From assembly GCA_041394945.1 (NCBI GenBank), contig JAWKHH010000003.1, positions 1,364,001-1,428,000 on the forward strand: a stretch of DNA of 64,000 nt, in the 5' to 3' direction. The notes under the pieces are model-generated. The model made no database searches. It saw only the letters and a program-made list of their open reading frames with translations, and was not told the DNA's origin. This document shows, piece by piece, positions 47,030 to 56,670 of this stretch. Every line of letters begins with the position of its first letter. Position 1 is the stretch's first letter. The position numbers and the translations under genes are program-made. The DNA comes from Bryobacteraceae bacterium. GTDB lineage: Bacteria > Acidobacteriota > Terriglobia > Bryobacterales > Bryobacteraceae.

Positions 47030-49459
47030 ATGAATACCGACCTCACCGCCGATATCCGCCTGGCTGTCCGCAAGCTGCTTCGCGAACCGGGTCTCACTCT
47101 GACGGTGATGGCCGCGCTGGGGCTCGGGTTGGGCATCAACACGGCTGTCTTTACCCTCGTCTACTCGGTGCTCGTGCGCGACCTCCCTTTCCAGGATGCC
47201 GGCCGTATCCTCTACCTGACCACGGACCGCACCGGAGCTAGCGCGCGCGGATTCGGCCTGTCGCTGCCCGAATTCCGAGACTACCGGCAGCAATCGAAAG
47301 TCTTCGAGAGCCTTGCCGCCACGCGCGATTCCGACTTCAATCTCAGCGACCCGCAGCAGCCCCCGGAGCGCTACCGCGGCGCGTATGTGACGGCGAACGC
47401 GCTGGCGGTCACGAGCGTCCGCCCGGTACTCGGACGCGCCATCGCCGCCGAGGACGAGCAGCCCAACGCACCGCGAGTCGCCGTGCTCGGACACCGTGTC
47501 TGGCAGACGCGCTACGGATCGGATCCGGATATCCTCGGACGCGCCATCCGGCTCAATGGCGAGATGGCCACCGTTGTCGGCGTGATGCCCGCCGGCTTCC
47601 GCTTCCCCGTCAGGCATGACATCTGGGTCGCCATGCAGCCCACCGCCGAAGCAGAAAGCCGCACCGCGCGGAACCTCGGCGTGTTCGGCCTCATTGGCAG
47701 GAACGAATCGATCGATTCCGCCCGCGCCGAAGCACAGGTGATCACCAGCCGCTTGGTCAAGGACTGGCCGAAGGAAACCGAGGGCGTTCGGATGATGGTC
47801 CGCACCTTCAACGAGCAGTTCAATGGCGGCAATATCCGCGCGGTGTTCCTGATGATGCTCGGCGCGGTCGGTTTTGTGGTGCTGATCGTTTGCGCGAACG
47901 TCACCAACCTGCTGCTCGCGCGATCGCTGGCGCGCAACCGCGAGATGGCGCTTCGGATGGCGATCGGCGCTTCCGCCGCGCGCGTCATCCGGCAACTGCT
48001 GGTGGAGAGCCTCGCATTGGCGGTGACGGGAGGCCTGCTCGGCCTTGGCGTCGCATGGGCGGGAGTCCGCGCGTTCTCAGCCGCCGTCGCCGATGTCGGA
48101 AAGCCGTACTGGATCGAGTTCAACCTGGAGCCTGTGGTCTTTGCCTGGCTCGCGCTGTTGTGCGCCAGCTCGGCTGTCGCCTTTGGGATGGCGCCCGCTT
48201 TGCGGCTCTCGCGCATCAACCTGAACGATTCGCTCAAGGAAGGCGAGCGCGGCAGCGGCGGTTCCACTCGCACGCGCTGGTTCGCCGGATCGATGGTGAC
48301 CGCGCAGATGGCGCTTGCGCTCGTCCTGCTCGTCGGCGCCGGCCTGATGGTCACGAGTTTCCTCCGCGCCAACAACGTCACCGGCGGTCTCGACGCGGAC
48401 CGGTGGGTGTCGGGAACGCTCAACCTCGCCGAGAGCTCATATGAGAAACCCGCCGAACGCGTCCGCTTCCTCGAGCAAGCCCTGGAGCGCGTGCGGACGA
48501 TTCCAGGCGTCGAACAGGCATCCATCTCCACGCGACTGCCCACGTTCGGCGCTTCCGGCTGGCGTTTCGAGATCGAGGGCCAGCCCATCCAGGACGACAC
48601 GAAATGGCCGGCCGTCGACGGCATCACCGTCAGCGACGGCTATTTCGAAACCATCGGCCGGCCCATGCTCCGCGGCCGCGGCATCGAACCGCTCGACGGC
48701 TCGCCCGGCCGCCGGGTAATCTTCGTCAACGACACCTTCGCCCGCAAGTTCTTTCCGAACCAGGACGCGCTCGGCCAGCGCATCCGTCTTCAACTCGACG
48801 ACCGGCCGTGGCTCACCATCGCCGGAATCGCGCCGGACATCCGCACGGACCGTGGCGATCAACCCGCCCAACAGCCGGCTGCCTATCTGCCGTACCGTCA
48901 ATCGCCGGGCCGCTACTGGCTGTTGTTCCTCCGCGGGCGCCCGGAAACCCTCTCGACCATCGCGCCCGCTCTGCGCAAAGAGATCCAGGCGATTGACCGC
49001 GACCTCCCGGTGGCCGATGCAAAAACCTACCTCGACCAACTCCGCGACGCCAACTGGGCCTTCCGGGTCTTCAGCACGATATTCGCCACCTTCGCCGGAT
49101 TCGCGCTTCTGTTGGCCGCCGTCGGCCTGTACGCCGTCATCTCTTATTCGGTGAACCAGCGCATTCGGGAGATTGGCATTCGCATGGCGCTGGGGGCAGG
49201 CGCCGGCGCCATCGTGGCCTGGACCATACGGCGCGGGTCGGTCCCGCTGATCGCCGGCCTTGCGCTGGGCTCTGCCGGCGGCTTCGCTGTCGGCAAGCTG
49301 CTGGCGTCCACACGTCTCCTGCTCGGCACGGCATCTACCGATCCCGCCACGCTCGGCGGTGTGGCGGCCGTGCTCGCGGGCGCCAGCCTGCTCGCGCTAT
49401 GGATACCGGCCCGCCGCGCTTCGCGAGTGGATCCGCTTGCGGCGCTCCGGCAGGAGTAG
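47030..49459 (+). CDS. ABC transporter permease, MacB/FtsX type (ADOP family)
   Basis: 809 residues. Two FtsX/MacB_PCD modules with the periplasmic MacB core between: TM1 about 22-45 (GLTLTVMAALGLGLGINTAVFTLVYS, positions about 22-47), MacB_PCD about 60-230, FtsX block about 270-400 (SLARNREMALRMAIGASAARVIRQLLVES), a second TM at about 421-443, second MacB_PCD about 445-640, final FtsX block ending ARRASRVDPLAALRQE. No ATPase gene is adjacent. This Acidobacteria-rich group is annotated as ADOP permease and its cargo is unknown. Confidence 0.92.
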   Translation: MNTDLTADIRLAVRKLLREPGLTLTVMAALGLGLGINTAVFTLVYSVLVRDLPFQDAGRILYLTTDRTGASARGFGLSLPEFRDYRQQSKVFESLAATRDSDFNLSDPQQPPERYRGAYVTANALAVTSVRPVLGRAIAAEDEQPNAPRVAVLGHRVWQTRYGSDPDILGRAIRLNGEMATVVGVMPAGFRFPVRHDIWVAMQPTAEAESRTARNLGVFGLIGRNESIDSARAEAQVITSRLVKDWPKETEGVRMMVRTFNEQFNGGNIRAVFLMMLGAVGFVVLIVCANVTNLLLARSLARNREMALRMAIGASAARVIRQLLVESLALAVTGGLLGLGVAWAGVRAFSAAVADVGKPYWIEFNLEPVVFAWLALLCASSAVAFGMAPALRLSRINLNDSLKEGERGSGGSTRTRWFAGSMVTAQMALALVLLVGAGLMVTSFLRANNVTGGLDADRWVSGTLNLAESSYEKPAERVRFLEQALERVRTIPGVEQASISTRLPTFGASGWRFEIEGQPIQDDTKWPAVDGITVSDGYFETIGRPMLRGRGIEPLDGSPGRRVIFVNDTFARKFFPNQDALGQRIRLQLDDRPWLTIAGIAPDIRTDRGDQPAQQPAAYLPYRQSPGRYWLLFLRGRPETLSTIAPALRKEIQAIDRDLPVADAKTYLDQLRDANWAFRVFSTIFATFAGFALLLAAVGLYAVISYSVNQRIREIGIRMALGAGAGAIVAWTIRRGSVPLIAGLALGSAGGFAVGKLLASTRLLLGTASTDPATLGGVAAVLAGASLLALWIPARRASRVDPLAALRQE

Positions 49460-49484
49460 CGAAACCTCCCAAAGGCGCGAAGGC

Positions 49485-49535
49485 CGCTCCGGCGGGGCTC
49501 CAAACCACAAACGCCGTGTATCCAAAGCCGGAGCG
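49485..49535. repeat. 9-bp inverted repeat framing dispersed repeat copy A
   Basis: CGCTCCGGC (49485-49493) and GCCGGAGCG (49527-49535) are exact inverted copies separated by 33 bases, in the 188-base gap between the ABC permease and the GDSL hydrolase. The right arm lies within dispersed repeat copy A, so this copy can fold as a large hairpin, like a REP-type element. Confidence 0.5.
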
Positions 49536-49553
49536 AGTCTGTTTTGCACGCGT
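49498..49553 (+). repeat. dispersed intergenic repeat, copy A
   Basis: About 56 bases matching 63875-63935: shared CTCCAAACCA, GCCGTGT, TCCA, AGCCGGAGCGAGTC, GT and TTGC blocks with a few substitutions and a small gap. Not coding here. The rest of this 188-base gap shows only the ribosome-binding site for the following gene. Confidence 0.65.
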
Positions 49554-49647
49554 TACACGGAAAGTGCCAAGATGGAATCGCCGCGCCGACGGCAATCAGA
49601 GTAGACGTCTTGCCCTCGACGTCGCGCTCGTCTTCTCGGAGGATTCC

Positions 49648-50871
49648 ATGAAAACTCTTGCCACATTTCTGGCTTTCGCCGCGGCCCTGCCTTCTTTGTG
49701 GGCCGAGCGGCCACCCCGTGCCGATTTCAGCCGAATGGTCGTCGCTGGTGACTCCCTGAGCGCCGGCTTTCAGAATTTCTCGCTGTTCTCCGGCGCCTCG
49801 CCCGGCGCGCCCAACGGCGGGCAGGAACACGGTTTCGCGAAGCTCGTCGCCGATCAAGCCGGCGCCGCTCTCGCCCAGCCTCTCATTTCCTATCCCGGAA
49901 TTCCACCCGCCCTCGAACTCGGGCCCGGCGGACAGATTATCCGCTCGCCGCTGGCCCCGGGCATGCGCATTCCGCCGTTCGTTCAGCCGATGAATGTGTC
50001 CGTCCCGGGCTTCACCATCGGCGACGCACTCCTCCACGCCTTCCCCGGCAACCCGTTCGTCAACCCGATTGACGCCCTCGCGGCCACCATCTTCAGCGGC
50101 AATCCGGTGCCCGCCTGCGGACCCATTCCCACTGCCGCTATTCCGCCCCCGATCCGCGCACTGACGCCTTCGCTCGATCCGGCTACGCCTTTCGTGGTCA
50201 GCCAGACCCTGTGCGCGGCGGCGCTCAATCCCACGCTGGTGTTGGCCTCCATCGGCAACAACGACGCGCTCGGCTCACTCACCCTGGGCCTTCCACCCAC
50301 GCCGCCCGTGCTGTTCGCCATTCAATACGCCGCATTCCTCGCAGCGATGAAGTCCACCGGCGCCGACATCGTCGTAGGCAACGTCCCCGACGTAACAGTG
50401 GCGCCGTTCCTCATCCCCGCGCCCGCCTATGCGCAACTCTGCGGCTCTATACCGCCCGGCGCGACTCCGGCCGACTTCATCGTGCCCGACATCAACGCCC
50501 CGACCTTCAACATCTGCACGAACTACCAGATCCGCACCGCGGCTCTCATCGCCTCCGCCCGCCTGGCCGTCGCCGCCTACAACCGGATCATCGATTTCGA
50601 AGCGCGCCGCGCCGGCGCCACGGTTGTCGACGTGAACAAACTCCTCGACAAAATCGACAGAGTCGGCTACCGCCTCGGCCGCCGCCGCCTCACCACCGAA
50701 CCGCTGGGCGGGATCTTCTCGCTCGACTTCGTGCACCCGACCAATACCGGCTACGCGATCCTCGCCAACGAGTACATCGATACCATCAACAAATCGCTCA
50801 AGACCCGGATCCCGCTGGTATCGGTGGAAGACGTGGCGGCGGCGGATCCACTCGTGGGCTTAGCCCCCTAA
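49648..50871 (+). CDS. secreted GDSL/SGNH-type lipase/esterase
   Basis: 407 residues from ATG 49648, which has GGAGGA just upstream and gives a signal peptide (MKTLATFLAFAAALPSLWA). Block I VVAGDSLSAGF carries the catalytic Ser; block III GNND; block V FVHPTNTGYAI carries the catalytic His with an Asp two residues before. The body is longer than a minimal GDSL enzyme, with a proline-rich insertion (PPFVQPMN, PVPACGPIPTAAIPPPI) and several cysteines. Probably an outer-surface or secreted esterase. Substrate unknown. Confidence 0.88.
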   Translation: MKTLATFLAFAAALPSLWAERPPRADFSRMVVAGDSLSAGFQNFSLFSGASPGAPNGGQEHGFAKLVADQAGAALAQPLISYPGIPPALELGPGGQIIRSPLAPGMRIPPFVQPMNVSVPGFTIGDALLHAFPGNPFVNPIDALAATIFSGNPVPACGPIPTAAIPPPIRALTPSLDPATPFVVSQTLCAAALNPTLVLASIGNNDALGSLTLGLPPTPPVLFAIQYAAFLAAMKSTGADIVVGNVPDVTVAPFLIPAPAYAQLCGSIPPGATPADFIVPDINAPTFNICTNYQIRTAALIASARLAVAAYNRIIDFEARRAGATVVDVNKLLDKIDRVGYRLGRRRLTTEPLGGIFSLDFVHPTNTGYAILANEYIDTINKSLKTRIPLVSVEDVAAADPLVGLAP

Positions 50872-50932
50872 CCCGCGACCCGGCTTGCGTTAGGAGAACA
50901 TCGGGTATGCTGGGATTCGGAAAGGTACCCCG

Positions 50933-51322
50933 TTGCGCCGTTTCCTCATCGCCACTCTCGCCGCGCTCCCGGCGCTCGCCGCCGATTGTCCCCTCAAACG
51001 GGCGTTGCTCGAGGTGAAGGCGGCCGCCGCCGCGTCGGAAGTCCGCTTCACGGTCGAGCCTCTGTTCGCCGCCTGTGGGCTGGCGGCGAAGCCGCCGGTC
51101 CGCGTCACCATGGTCAACGCGCGCACTGGCCGCCGCACCAATCACAAAGTCGAAGCCGGAGCCGACGGTGTCTACGCCGTCTCGGTTCCGGCATCGGGCG
51201 AGGACACGGTGCTGGTGTTGTTCAAATCGGCGTCGAAACGCGCGAGGCTAACGAAAGTGCCGTACTTGCTGGTGGGGCAGGCACGGCACTCGGAAGAAAG
51301 CGGACAGATCTCCGGCAACTGA
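50933..51322 (+). CDS. small exported hypothetical protein
   Basis: 129 residues starting at TTG 50933 with a clear signal peptide (MRRFLIATLAALPALAA) and cysteines at the start of the mature part (ADCPLKRAL) and mid-protein. GGAAAGG lies upstream. I do not recognise the family; beta-rich composition (PVRVTMVNARTGRR, DTVLVLFKSASK) suggests a small beta-sandwich. It is convergent with the chemosensory operon. Confidence 0.6.
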   Translation: MRRFLIATLAALPALAADCPLKRALLEVKAAAAASEVRFTVEPLFAACGLAAKPPVRVTMVNARTGRRTNHKVEAGADGVYAVSVPASGEDTVLVLFKSASKRARLTKVPYLLVGQARHSEESGQISGN

Positions 51323-51357
51323 TTCCACCTCGCGCGCCGGAGCGGCCTTTGGGCCTT

Positions 51358-52332
51358 TTACGAACCGCCCGCTCGAAGAAGGGTGTCGAAGTCCGGCACC
51401 AGCATCGGAACTCCGGAAGCGTCGAATGCCGCGCGGACGCACGGTACGCGCGCCTGCCATGGCTCCGACGCTCGCTCGCACAGAGCTGCGGCCGCAACCG
51501 TACCGCTCGTCTCATCCACCGGGAAGCAGATCGGCATCGCCGACCGGGCAGCCCGGGCCACTAGCAGCCGCGCCCCTGGAGCGTTCGCGCGCTCTCCGCC
51601 CAGGCAATAGGCGAGATCCACCACCGGCACCGTCCGGCCGCGCCAGATGGTGACTCCGAGCAGATGTTCCGGCGCGCCTGGAATTTCCGCCATGGGAAGC
51701 GCCCCGGTCAACTCAAGCACCTGCGTAAAGCTAACCGCCAGCGTCAGCAGCGCGCCTCTGAACGGATCGCCGGGCAGCGTGAAGGTCAATATCCGGCCTG
51801 TGCCGGACGCTTTCCCGGCCGCTACGGGTGTCGCGGGCGGGACCGCCGGAGCCGGTTCCGCGCCGGCCGGTTTCGCCGCGTGTCCGAACGCAACATCCTC
51901 CAGCCGGCCCGTGTCCAGGCACAGCTCCACCGCGCCGTCCATCACCATCGCCTCCGACGCCAGACGCCACACGCCGGCGGCGATGGGCGGCAATGGGATC
52001 GCTTCTACGCTGGCCGTCACGCGGCTCACCCGGCTGGCCGAAATCGCCCAGGTTCCTTGCGACCCCTCGAGCGTCATCACCGCCGGAAACAGAGTCTCGT
52101 CGTCGGGCTGCCCCAACAGGCGCGACAAGCGATGCACCGGCACCCGCCCTTGCGGCGTTTCCATCCAACCCGCCGGTCCCCCGGCATCCCACGACGGCCG
52201 CACGGACTCCCCGCGATGGATGCCGGCGATCCGGTGGGCGGGCAAAAGATAGTGTCCACCCGCCGCCGAACAGCGCAGCCACTGCAGCCCCGCCGTACGC
52301 GTTTCGACGCCGGCGTCATTCGGCGATGGCAT
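51358..52332 (-). CDS. ChpC-like protein with two CheW-like domains
   Basis: 324 residues; overlaps cheB by 17 bases. Two CheW-like folds: about 12-150 (WLRCSAAGGHYLLPAHRIAGI, VPVHRLSRLLG) and about 180-320 (RILTFTLPGDPF, VSFTQVLELTG, HLLGVTIWRGRTVPVVDLAYCLG), both divergent from canonical CheW. Position as last gene of the operon, after CheB, matches ChpC of the Pseudomonas pil-chp cluster, which links the receptor to the kinase for some signals. It could work as an alternative coupling protein. Confidence 0.78.
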   Translation of the reverse strand: MPSPNDAGVETRTAGLQWLRCSAAGGHYLLPAHRIAGIHRGESVRPSWDAGGPAGWMETPQGRVPVHRLSRLLGQPDDETLFPAVMTLEGSQGTWAISASRVSRVTASVEAIPLPPIAAGVWRLASEAMVMDGAVELCLDTGRLEDVAFGHAAKPAGAEPAPAVPPATPVAAGKASGTGRILTFTLPGDPFRGALLTLAVSFTQVLELTGALPMAEIPGAPEHLLGVTIWRGRTVPVVDLAYCLGGERANAPGARLLVARAARSAMPICFPVDETSGTVAAAALCERASEPWQARVPCVRAAFDASGVPMLVPDFDTLLRAGGS

Positions 52333-53392
52333 AGGTCAACCTCCCACTTTGTATTCCCGCTGCCAGCAGGGACCCGATCCGGGCCGGGGTGGCGACGTGA
52401 TCCACTACTCCCTGATCGATGGCGCTCTGCGGCATGCCGTTCACCACGCACGACGCCGCGTCCTGCGCGAACGTGACTCCGCCGGCCGCCCGGATCGAAC
52501 GCAGCCCGGCCGTACCGTCATTGCCCATGCCGGTGAGCACCACGCCGCGCGTTTGCCCGCCGTAGGATGCCGCGGCGGACTCCATCGTCACATCGATCGA
52601 CGGACAGTGTCCGTTCACCTCCGGTCCGCTTTGCACAAGCACGCGGTAGCCCGGCCGCAGCAGCAGATGGTAACCGCCCGGCGCCACCAGCACTTTGCCG
52701 GCCGCCAGACGGTCTCCCGTTTCCGCCTCGCGAACCTCCAGCGGGCAGTACCGGGCCAGTTGCGACGTCAACGGCCCCGTGAAGCTCTTCGGGAGATGCT
52801 GCACAAGGACGATTGCCCCCGGGAACGACGCCGGCAGCGCTCCGAGCAGTTCCCGCAACGCCAGCGGCCCGCCGGTGGACGAGCCAACCACCACCACGTG
52901 CGTCGGCGGCGGTCCATTGGCCCGCCGGGGCGGCGACGGTATGGGCCCCTGCATGCTCGACTTGCCGTCGAGAAGGCGCACCACGCGCGTCTTGGCGCCC
53001 GCCCGGACCTTCGCCAGGATCTCCCGGCGCAGTTGCCGCGCGTCGATCTTCACGCCCGGAGCGTACTTCAGGATGAAATCCACCGCGCCCAGATCGATCG
53101 CCTGGTGCGTCCGCGTGGCCGCGGTTCCGCTCACCCCGCTCACCACCAGCACCGGCGTCGGGTTGTCGCGCATGATATGCCGCAGCGCCTCCAGACCGTC
53201 CATCTCCGGCATCTCCAGGTCGAGGGTGATCACATTCGGGCGAAGCTCCTTCGTCTTGGCGACGGCTTCCTTTCCCGTATGCGCCAGGCCCACGACCACG
53301 AACTCCGGCGAGGATTGCAGGTAGCTCGCCAGCAGCCGGCAAACGAACGGAGAGTCATCCGCGATCAGGACACGGATGGGCTGTTGGTTCAT
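52316..53392 (-). CDS. CheB-type protein-glutamate methylesterase (ChpB-like)
   Basis: 358 residues: N-terminal receiver (IRVLIADDSPFVCRLL, LDLEMPEMDGLEAL with acceptor Asp about 56) and C-terminal methylesterase with catalytic Ser (GSSTGGPLAL), His (VQHLPKSF) and Asp (GMGNDG). Removes methyl groups from MCP glutamates for adaptation. Overlaps the CheW-like gene by 17 bases and cheA by 4 bases (the ATG at 53392). Counterpart of ChpB in the Pil-Chp order. Confidence 0.95.
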   Translation of the reverse strand: MNQQPIRVLIADDSPFVCRLLASYLQSSPEFVVVGLAHTGKEAVAKTKELRPNVITLDLEMPEMDGLEALRHIMRDNPTPVLVVSGVSGTAATRTHQAIDLGAVDFILKYAPGVKIDARQLRREILAKVRAGAKTRVVRLLDGKSSMQGPIPSPPRRANGPPPTHVVVVGSSTGGPLALRELLGALPASFPGAIVLVQHLPKSFTGPLTSQLARYCPLEVREAETGDRLAAGKVLVAPGGYHLLLRPGYRVLVQSGPEVNGHCPSIDVTMESAAASYGGQTRGVVLTGMGNDGTAGLRSIRAAGGVTFAQDAASCVVNGMPQSAIDQGVVDHVATPARIGSLLAAGIQSGRLTYAIAE

Positions 53393-56300
53393 CGCACCGC
53401 TGCCTCCCGCGCGTCACGAACCACGCGCCGCATTACCGAGAGCAGCGTCTCTTCCTGGTACGGCTTCACCAGGTAGTCCGTGGCTCCCAGTTCGAATGCT
53501 TTCTTGCGGTGCTTATCGCCGGAACGCGACGTCAGCATCACGATCGGCAGCGGTGACAGTGTCGGATTGGCTCTCACCGCGGCGGTCAGTTCGTAGCCGT
53601 CCATGCGCGGCATCTCGATATCGAGCAGAATCACGTCGGGCGTGTGGCCTCGCTGCAGGATCTCGAGCGCTTCCAGTCCGTCCTTCGCCGCCGTCACCGT
53701 GCACCCGTTGTTCTTCATCAGGTTCGTGAGCACGCGGCGGACACTCACCGAGTCGTCCACCACCATCACCTCGAGCGCCTTGCGCTGCGGCGCGGGCGTC
53801 TCGGCGGAGATCCTGGTCGTGATCCTGGAACTCTCTTCGAAGCCCGGCGCCAACTCGCCAGGGTTGACGATCAGCACCACGCTGCCATCGCCCATGAGCG
53901 TCGCGCCGCTGATGCCCGGCGCCTTGCGCACCAGCGTTCCGAGCCCCTTCACCACCACCTCGCGCGCTTCCATCAACCGATCCACCATCACCGCCATGCG
54001 TTGGCCGCCCAGCGACATCACGAGCACCGGACGCCGCTTCACGCTCGGGTCCGGGGGATTCGGCAGCCGGAGCAACTCGCCCAGGTGCGCCACCGGGACC
54101 ACGTCCCGTCCAATCCGCACTACCGGCTTGTTGCCGATGCGCTCCACGTTATGCGGCTCCACGCGCATGATCTGGTTCACCACGCCCAGCGGCACCGCGA
54201 ACGTTTCCTCGTTCGCCCGCACCAGCAGAACGCGGAGCACGGCCAGCGTCATCGGGAGCCGGATGATGAATGTTGTCCCCTTCCCGTAGCGCGTGTCCAC
54301 CTGGATCGTGCCCTCCAGCGCGCGCACGGCCGACTGCACCACGTCCATGCCCACGCCCCGGCCCGATGTCTCGCTCACTGTCCGCGCCGTGGTAAATCCG
54401 GGCTCGAAGATCAGTTCGCATACCTCCTGGTCCGTCATGCCGGTGAGCTGCTCTTCGCTTCGGATTCCCGTCCGCAGCGCCGCCGCGCGGAGCGCCTCCG
54501 GATCCATGCCGCCGCCGTCGTCGCTCACCCGCAGAACCACCTGGGTGCCTTCGTTGGCCGCCTGGATCTCGATCCTGCCCCGTGCCGGCTTGTCGAGCAC
54601 CCGGCGCATGGATTCGCTCTCCATCCCGTGGTCGACGGCGTTTCGCAGCAGGTGCTCGAGCGGTCCGCAGATCTCTTCGAGCACTTTCTTGTCGAACTCG
54701 ACGTTCTCGCCGCTGATCACTAGGTCCACTTGCTTGCCGAGCTTCTCGCCCGTCGTCCGCACCGTCCGGTGGAGCCGGGTGGCGACGCTCGCCAGCGGCA
54801 CCATGCGCAGCCGCATCATGCGGTCCTGCAGTTCGCCGGTGAGCAGCCCAAGCCGGTTCAAATAGCTGTCGAAATCCGAAATCCGGTGATTCAACTCGCC
54901 GGCCGCCGATTCCAGGTCGGACGTGGTTTCGTTCAGGTCGCGCCCCACCAGGTGCAGGTTCGTGTAGCGGTCGAACTCGAGCGCGTCGAAATCGGAGCGT
55001 TTGTCGATGCTGTTTACCACCGCCCGCACCGCGAGAGTGCCGTTGCCGCTCGTGAGGTTGGAAACCTCGAAGTCGGTGGCGATGGACCCCGACACGCGCC
55101 GCAGCCGGTCGATGCTCAAACCAAGCTCGCCCACTTCGCGCTCATAGGCGGCCAGGTGCTGTTCGAAGACGGAACGATTCACCACCAGTTCGCTCACCAG
55201 CCGGATCAGGGCGTCCAACCGGTCGAGCGGCACGCGTACGTACTGGGTTGACGGCGTCGCCGGCCGCGCCGCCGGAGACGGTTCCCGCTTGGCGGCAGGT
55301 TTCGTTTCCACCGCCTCGGCCGGCACTTCGATCGCGTGCTCCTCCTCGAGCGGCTCCATGGCGGGCTTGCCTTCGTTCGCGTGGCGTTCGAGAACCGCCG
55401 CGTAGGCCTGCAGCAGTTCGCGCTCGGTCAGCTCGCCGGAGAACCCGTCGGTCAGCAGGTCCAGCACGGCGAACAACAGCCGCACGCTCTCCGCCGCCAC
55501 CCCCTCGGGCGAGGCCGCGATCTCGTCCAGCAGATTCTCCATCTGGTGGCACACATCGGCGATGAGCGCCAGGCCCACCACGTTGGAGGCGCCCTTCACG
55601 GTATGGACGACACGCCGCACCTCGAGCAGCGCATCGCGATTGGACGGATCCTTTTCGATCGTCCGCAGCCGGTCGCCGATCAGCCGGAGGTTCTCCTCGG
55701 CCTCGGCCCGGAACGCGTCGAGCAGGTCCGGGCTGATCGCCTCCCGCAACGGTTCCTCGGTGGGCTCGTCCCGGGTTACCGGCGTCATCGCGTCGAAGCG
55801 CCCGGTCATCTCAGCCACGCGGTTCGCGTTGCTTTCCGCCTCGGGCGACTCGGCGATCTCCGACAGCAGATCGAACGTCGCGAAGAGCAGCCGCCGTGCT
55901 TCCTCGTCGAACTGGCGCGAGCCCTCGTTGAGCTCGTCGAGCAGATCCTCCAGCCGGTGCGCGAGCGTCGCCATTTCCGTCACACCCACCGAACCAGCCG
56001 CGCCCTTCAGTGTATGCACCTGCCGGCGAACGTCGGGAAGCGCGCTTTCCAACGCCCCGGCTGCCTCCTTCGAACGCAGCAGCTCACCGAGGCTGTGCAG
56101 GATCTCATCCGCTTCCTGTTGAAAAACGGAAAGGATGTCCGCCGGAATCGTCTTCTTCGGCGCCGCGGCGGCCGCCTTCACCGCCGAGCCCCCCGAAGGC
56201 TCCGGTCCGTCCGTCACTCGCACCTCGGACGGATCGATCGTTTCCGCGATCGCCGCCGCGTCGCCGGATTCCGGTTCGCCGCGCAGCCGGCGGAAGGCGA

Positions 56301-56670
56301 CCACCGCGGACTCGAGCCCCTCCCGCGCGCGTCCCGACGAGCCGGCCATTACGAGATCCGCGTACGATCCGAGCGCCTGAATCGCGTGGCGGAGCGCGGC
56401 CTGCGTCGCCGCGTTCCACGGCAGCATGCCCCCCGCGATCTCCTCAATGGCGCTCTCCACCATGTACCCGACATGGCTCATCGAAGCCAGCCCGATCATC
56501 GACGAGGCGCCCTTGATACTGTGAACGAGCCGGTGTGGCTCTTCGAGAGCTTCCGGCTGAAATCCGCTCATCGGCAGCGTCTCCAGCCGGTGCAGGATCC
56601 GCGGCGCGTACCCGCGGACCTCTTCGGCGAATCCGGCCAGCAGACTCCGGTTAATCGACTCGTTTTGCAT
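53389..56670 (-). CDS. ChpA-like hybrid CheA kinase (three Hpt, kinase, CheW, REC)
   Basis: 1093 residues. Three Hpt domains with phospho-His at 50 (HSIKGASS), 219 (HTLKGAAG) and 356 (HTVKGASN); then a dimerisation/P4 core with HATPase N box (LLRNAVDHGMESE), DDGGGMD and GRGVGMDVV; a CheW-like P5 (RVLLVRANEETFAVPLGVVNQIMRV); and a C-terminal REC (VMVVDDSVSVRRVL, LDIEMPRMDGYE). The Pseudomonas ChpA has eight Xpt/Hpt-like modules and ~2470 residues, so this one is compact. It overlaps cheR by 20 bases. It should phosphorylate the PilG- and PilH-like regulators. Confidence 0.95.
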   Translation of the reverse strand: MQNESINRSLLAGFAEEVRGYAPRILHRLETLPMSGFQPEALEEPHRLVHSIKGASSMIGLASMSHVGYMVESAIEEIAGGMLPWNAATQAALRHAIQALGSYADLVMAGSSGRAREGLESAVVAFRRLRGEPESGDAAAIAETIDPSEVRVTDGPEPSGGSAVKAAAAAPKKTIPADILSVFQQEADEILHSLGELLRSKEAAGALESALPDVRRQVHTLKGAAGSVGVTEMATLAHRLEDLLDELNEGSRQFDEEARRLLFATFDLLSEIAESPEAESNANRVAEMTGRFDAMTPVTRDEPTEEPLREAISPDLLDAFRAEAEENLRLIGDRLRTIEKDPSNRDALLEVRRVVHTVKGASNVVGLALIADVCHQMENLLDEIAASPEGVAAESVRLLFAVLDLLTDGFSGELTERELLQAYAAVLERHANEGKPAMEPLEEEHAIEVPAEAVETKPAAKREPSPAARPATPSTQYVRVPLDRLDALIRLVSELVVNRSVFEQHLAAYEREVGELGLSIDRLRRVSGSIATDFEVSNLTSGNGTLAVRAVVNSIDKRSDFDALEFDRYTNLHLVGRDLNETTSDLESAAGELNHRISDFDSYLNRLGLLTGELQDRMMRLRMVPLASVATRLHRTVRTTGEKLGKQVDLVISGENVEFDKKVLEEICGPLEHLLRNAVDHGMESESMRRVLDKPARGRIEIQAANEGTQVVLRVSDDGGGMDPEALRAAALRTGIRSEEQLTGMTDQEVCELIFEPGFTTARTVSETSGRGVGMDVVQSAVRALEGTIQVDTRYGKGTTFIIRLPMTLAVLRVLLVRANEETFAVPLGVVNQIMRVEPHNVERIGNKPVVRIGRDVVPVAHLGELLRLPNPPDPSVKRRPVLVMSLGGQRMAVMVDRLMEAREVVVKGLGTLVRKAPGISGATLMGDGSVVLIVNPGELAPGFEESSRITTRISAETPAPQRKALEVMVVDDSVSVRRVLTNLMKNNGCTVTAAKDGLEALEILQRGHTPDVILLDIEMPRMDGYELTAAVRANPTLSPLPIVMLTSRSGDKHRKKAFELGATDYLVKPYQEETLLSVMRRVVRDAREAAVR

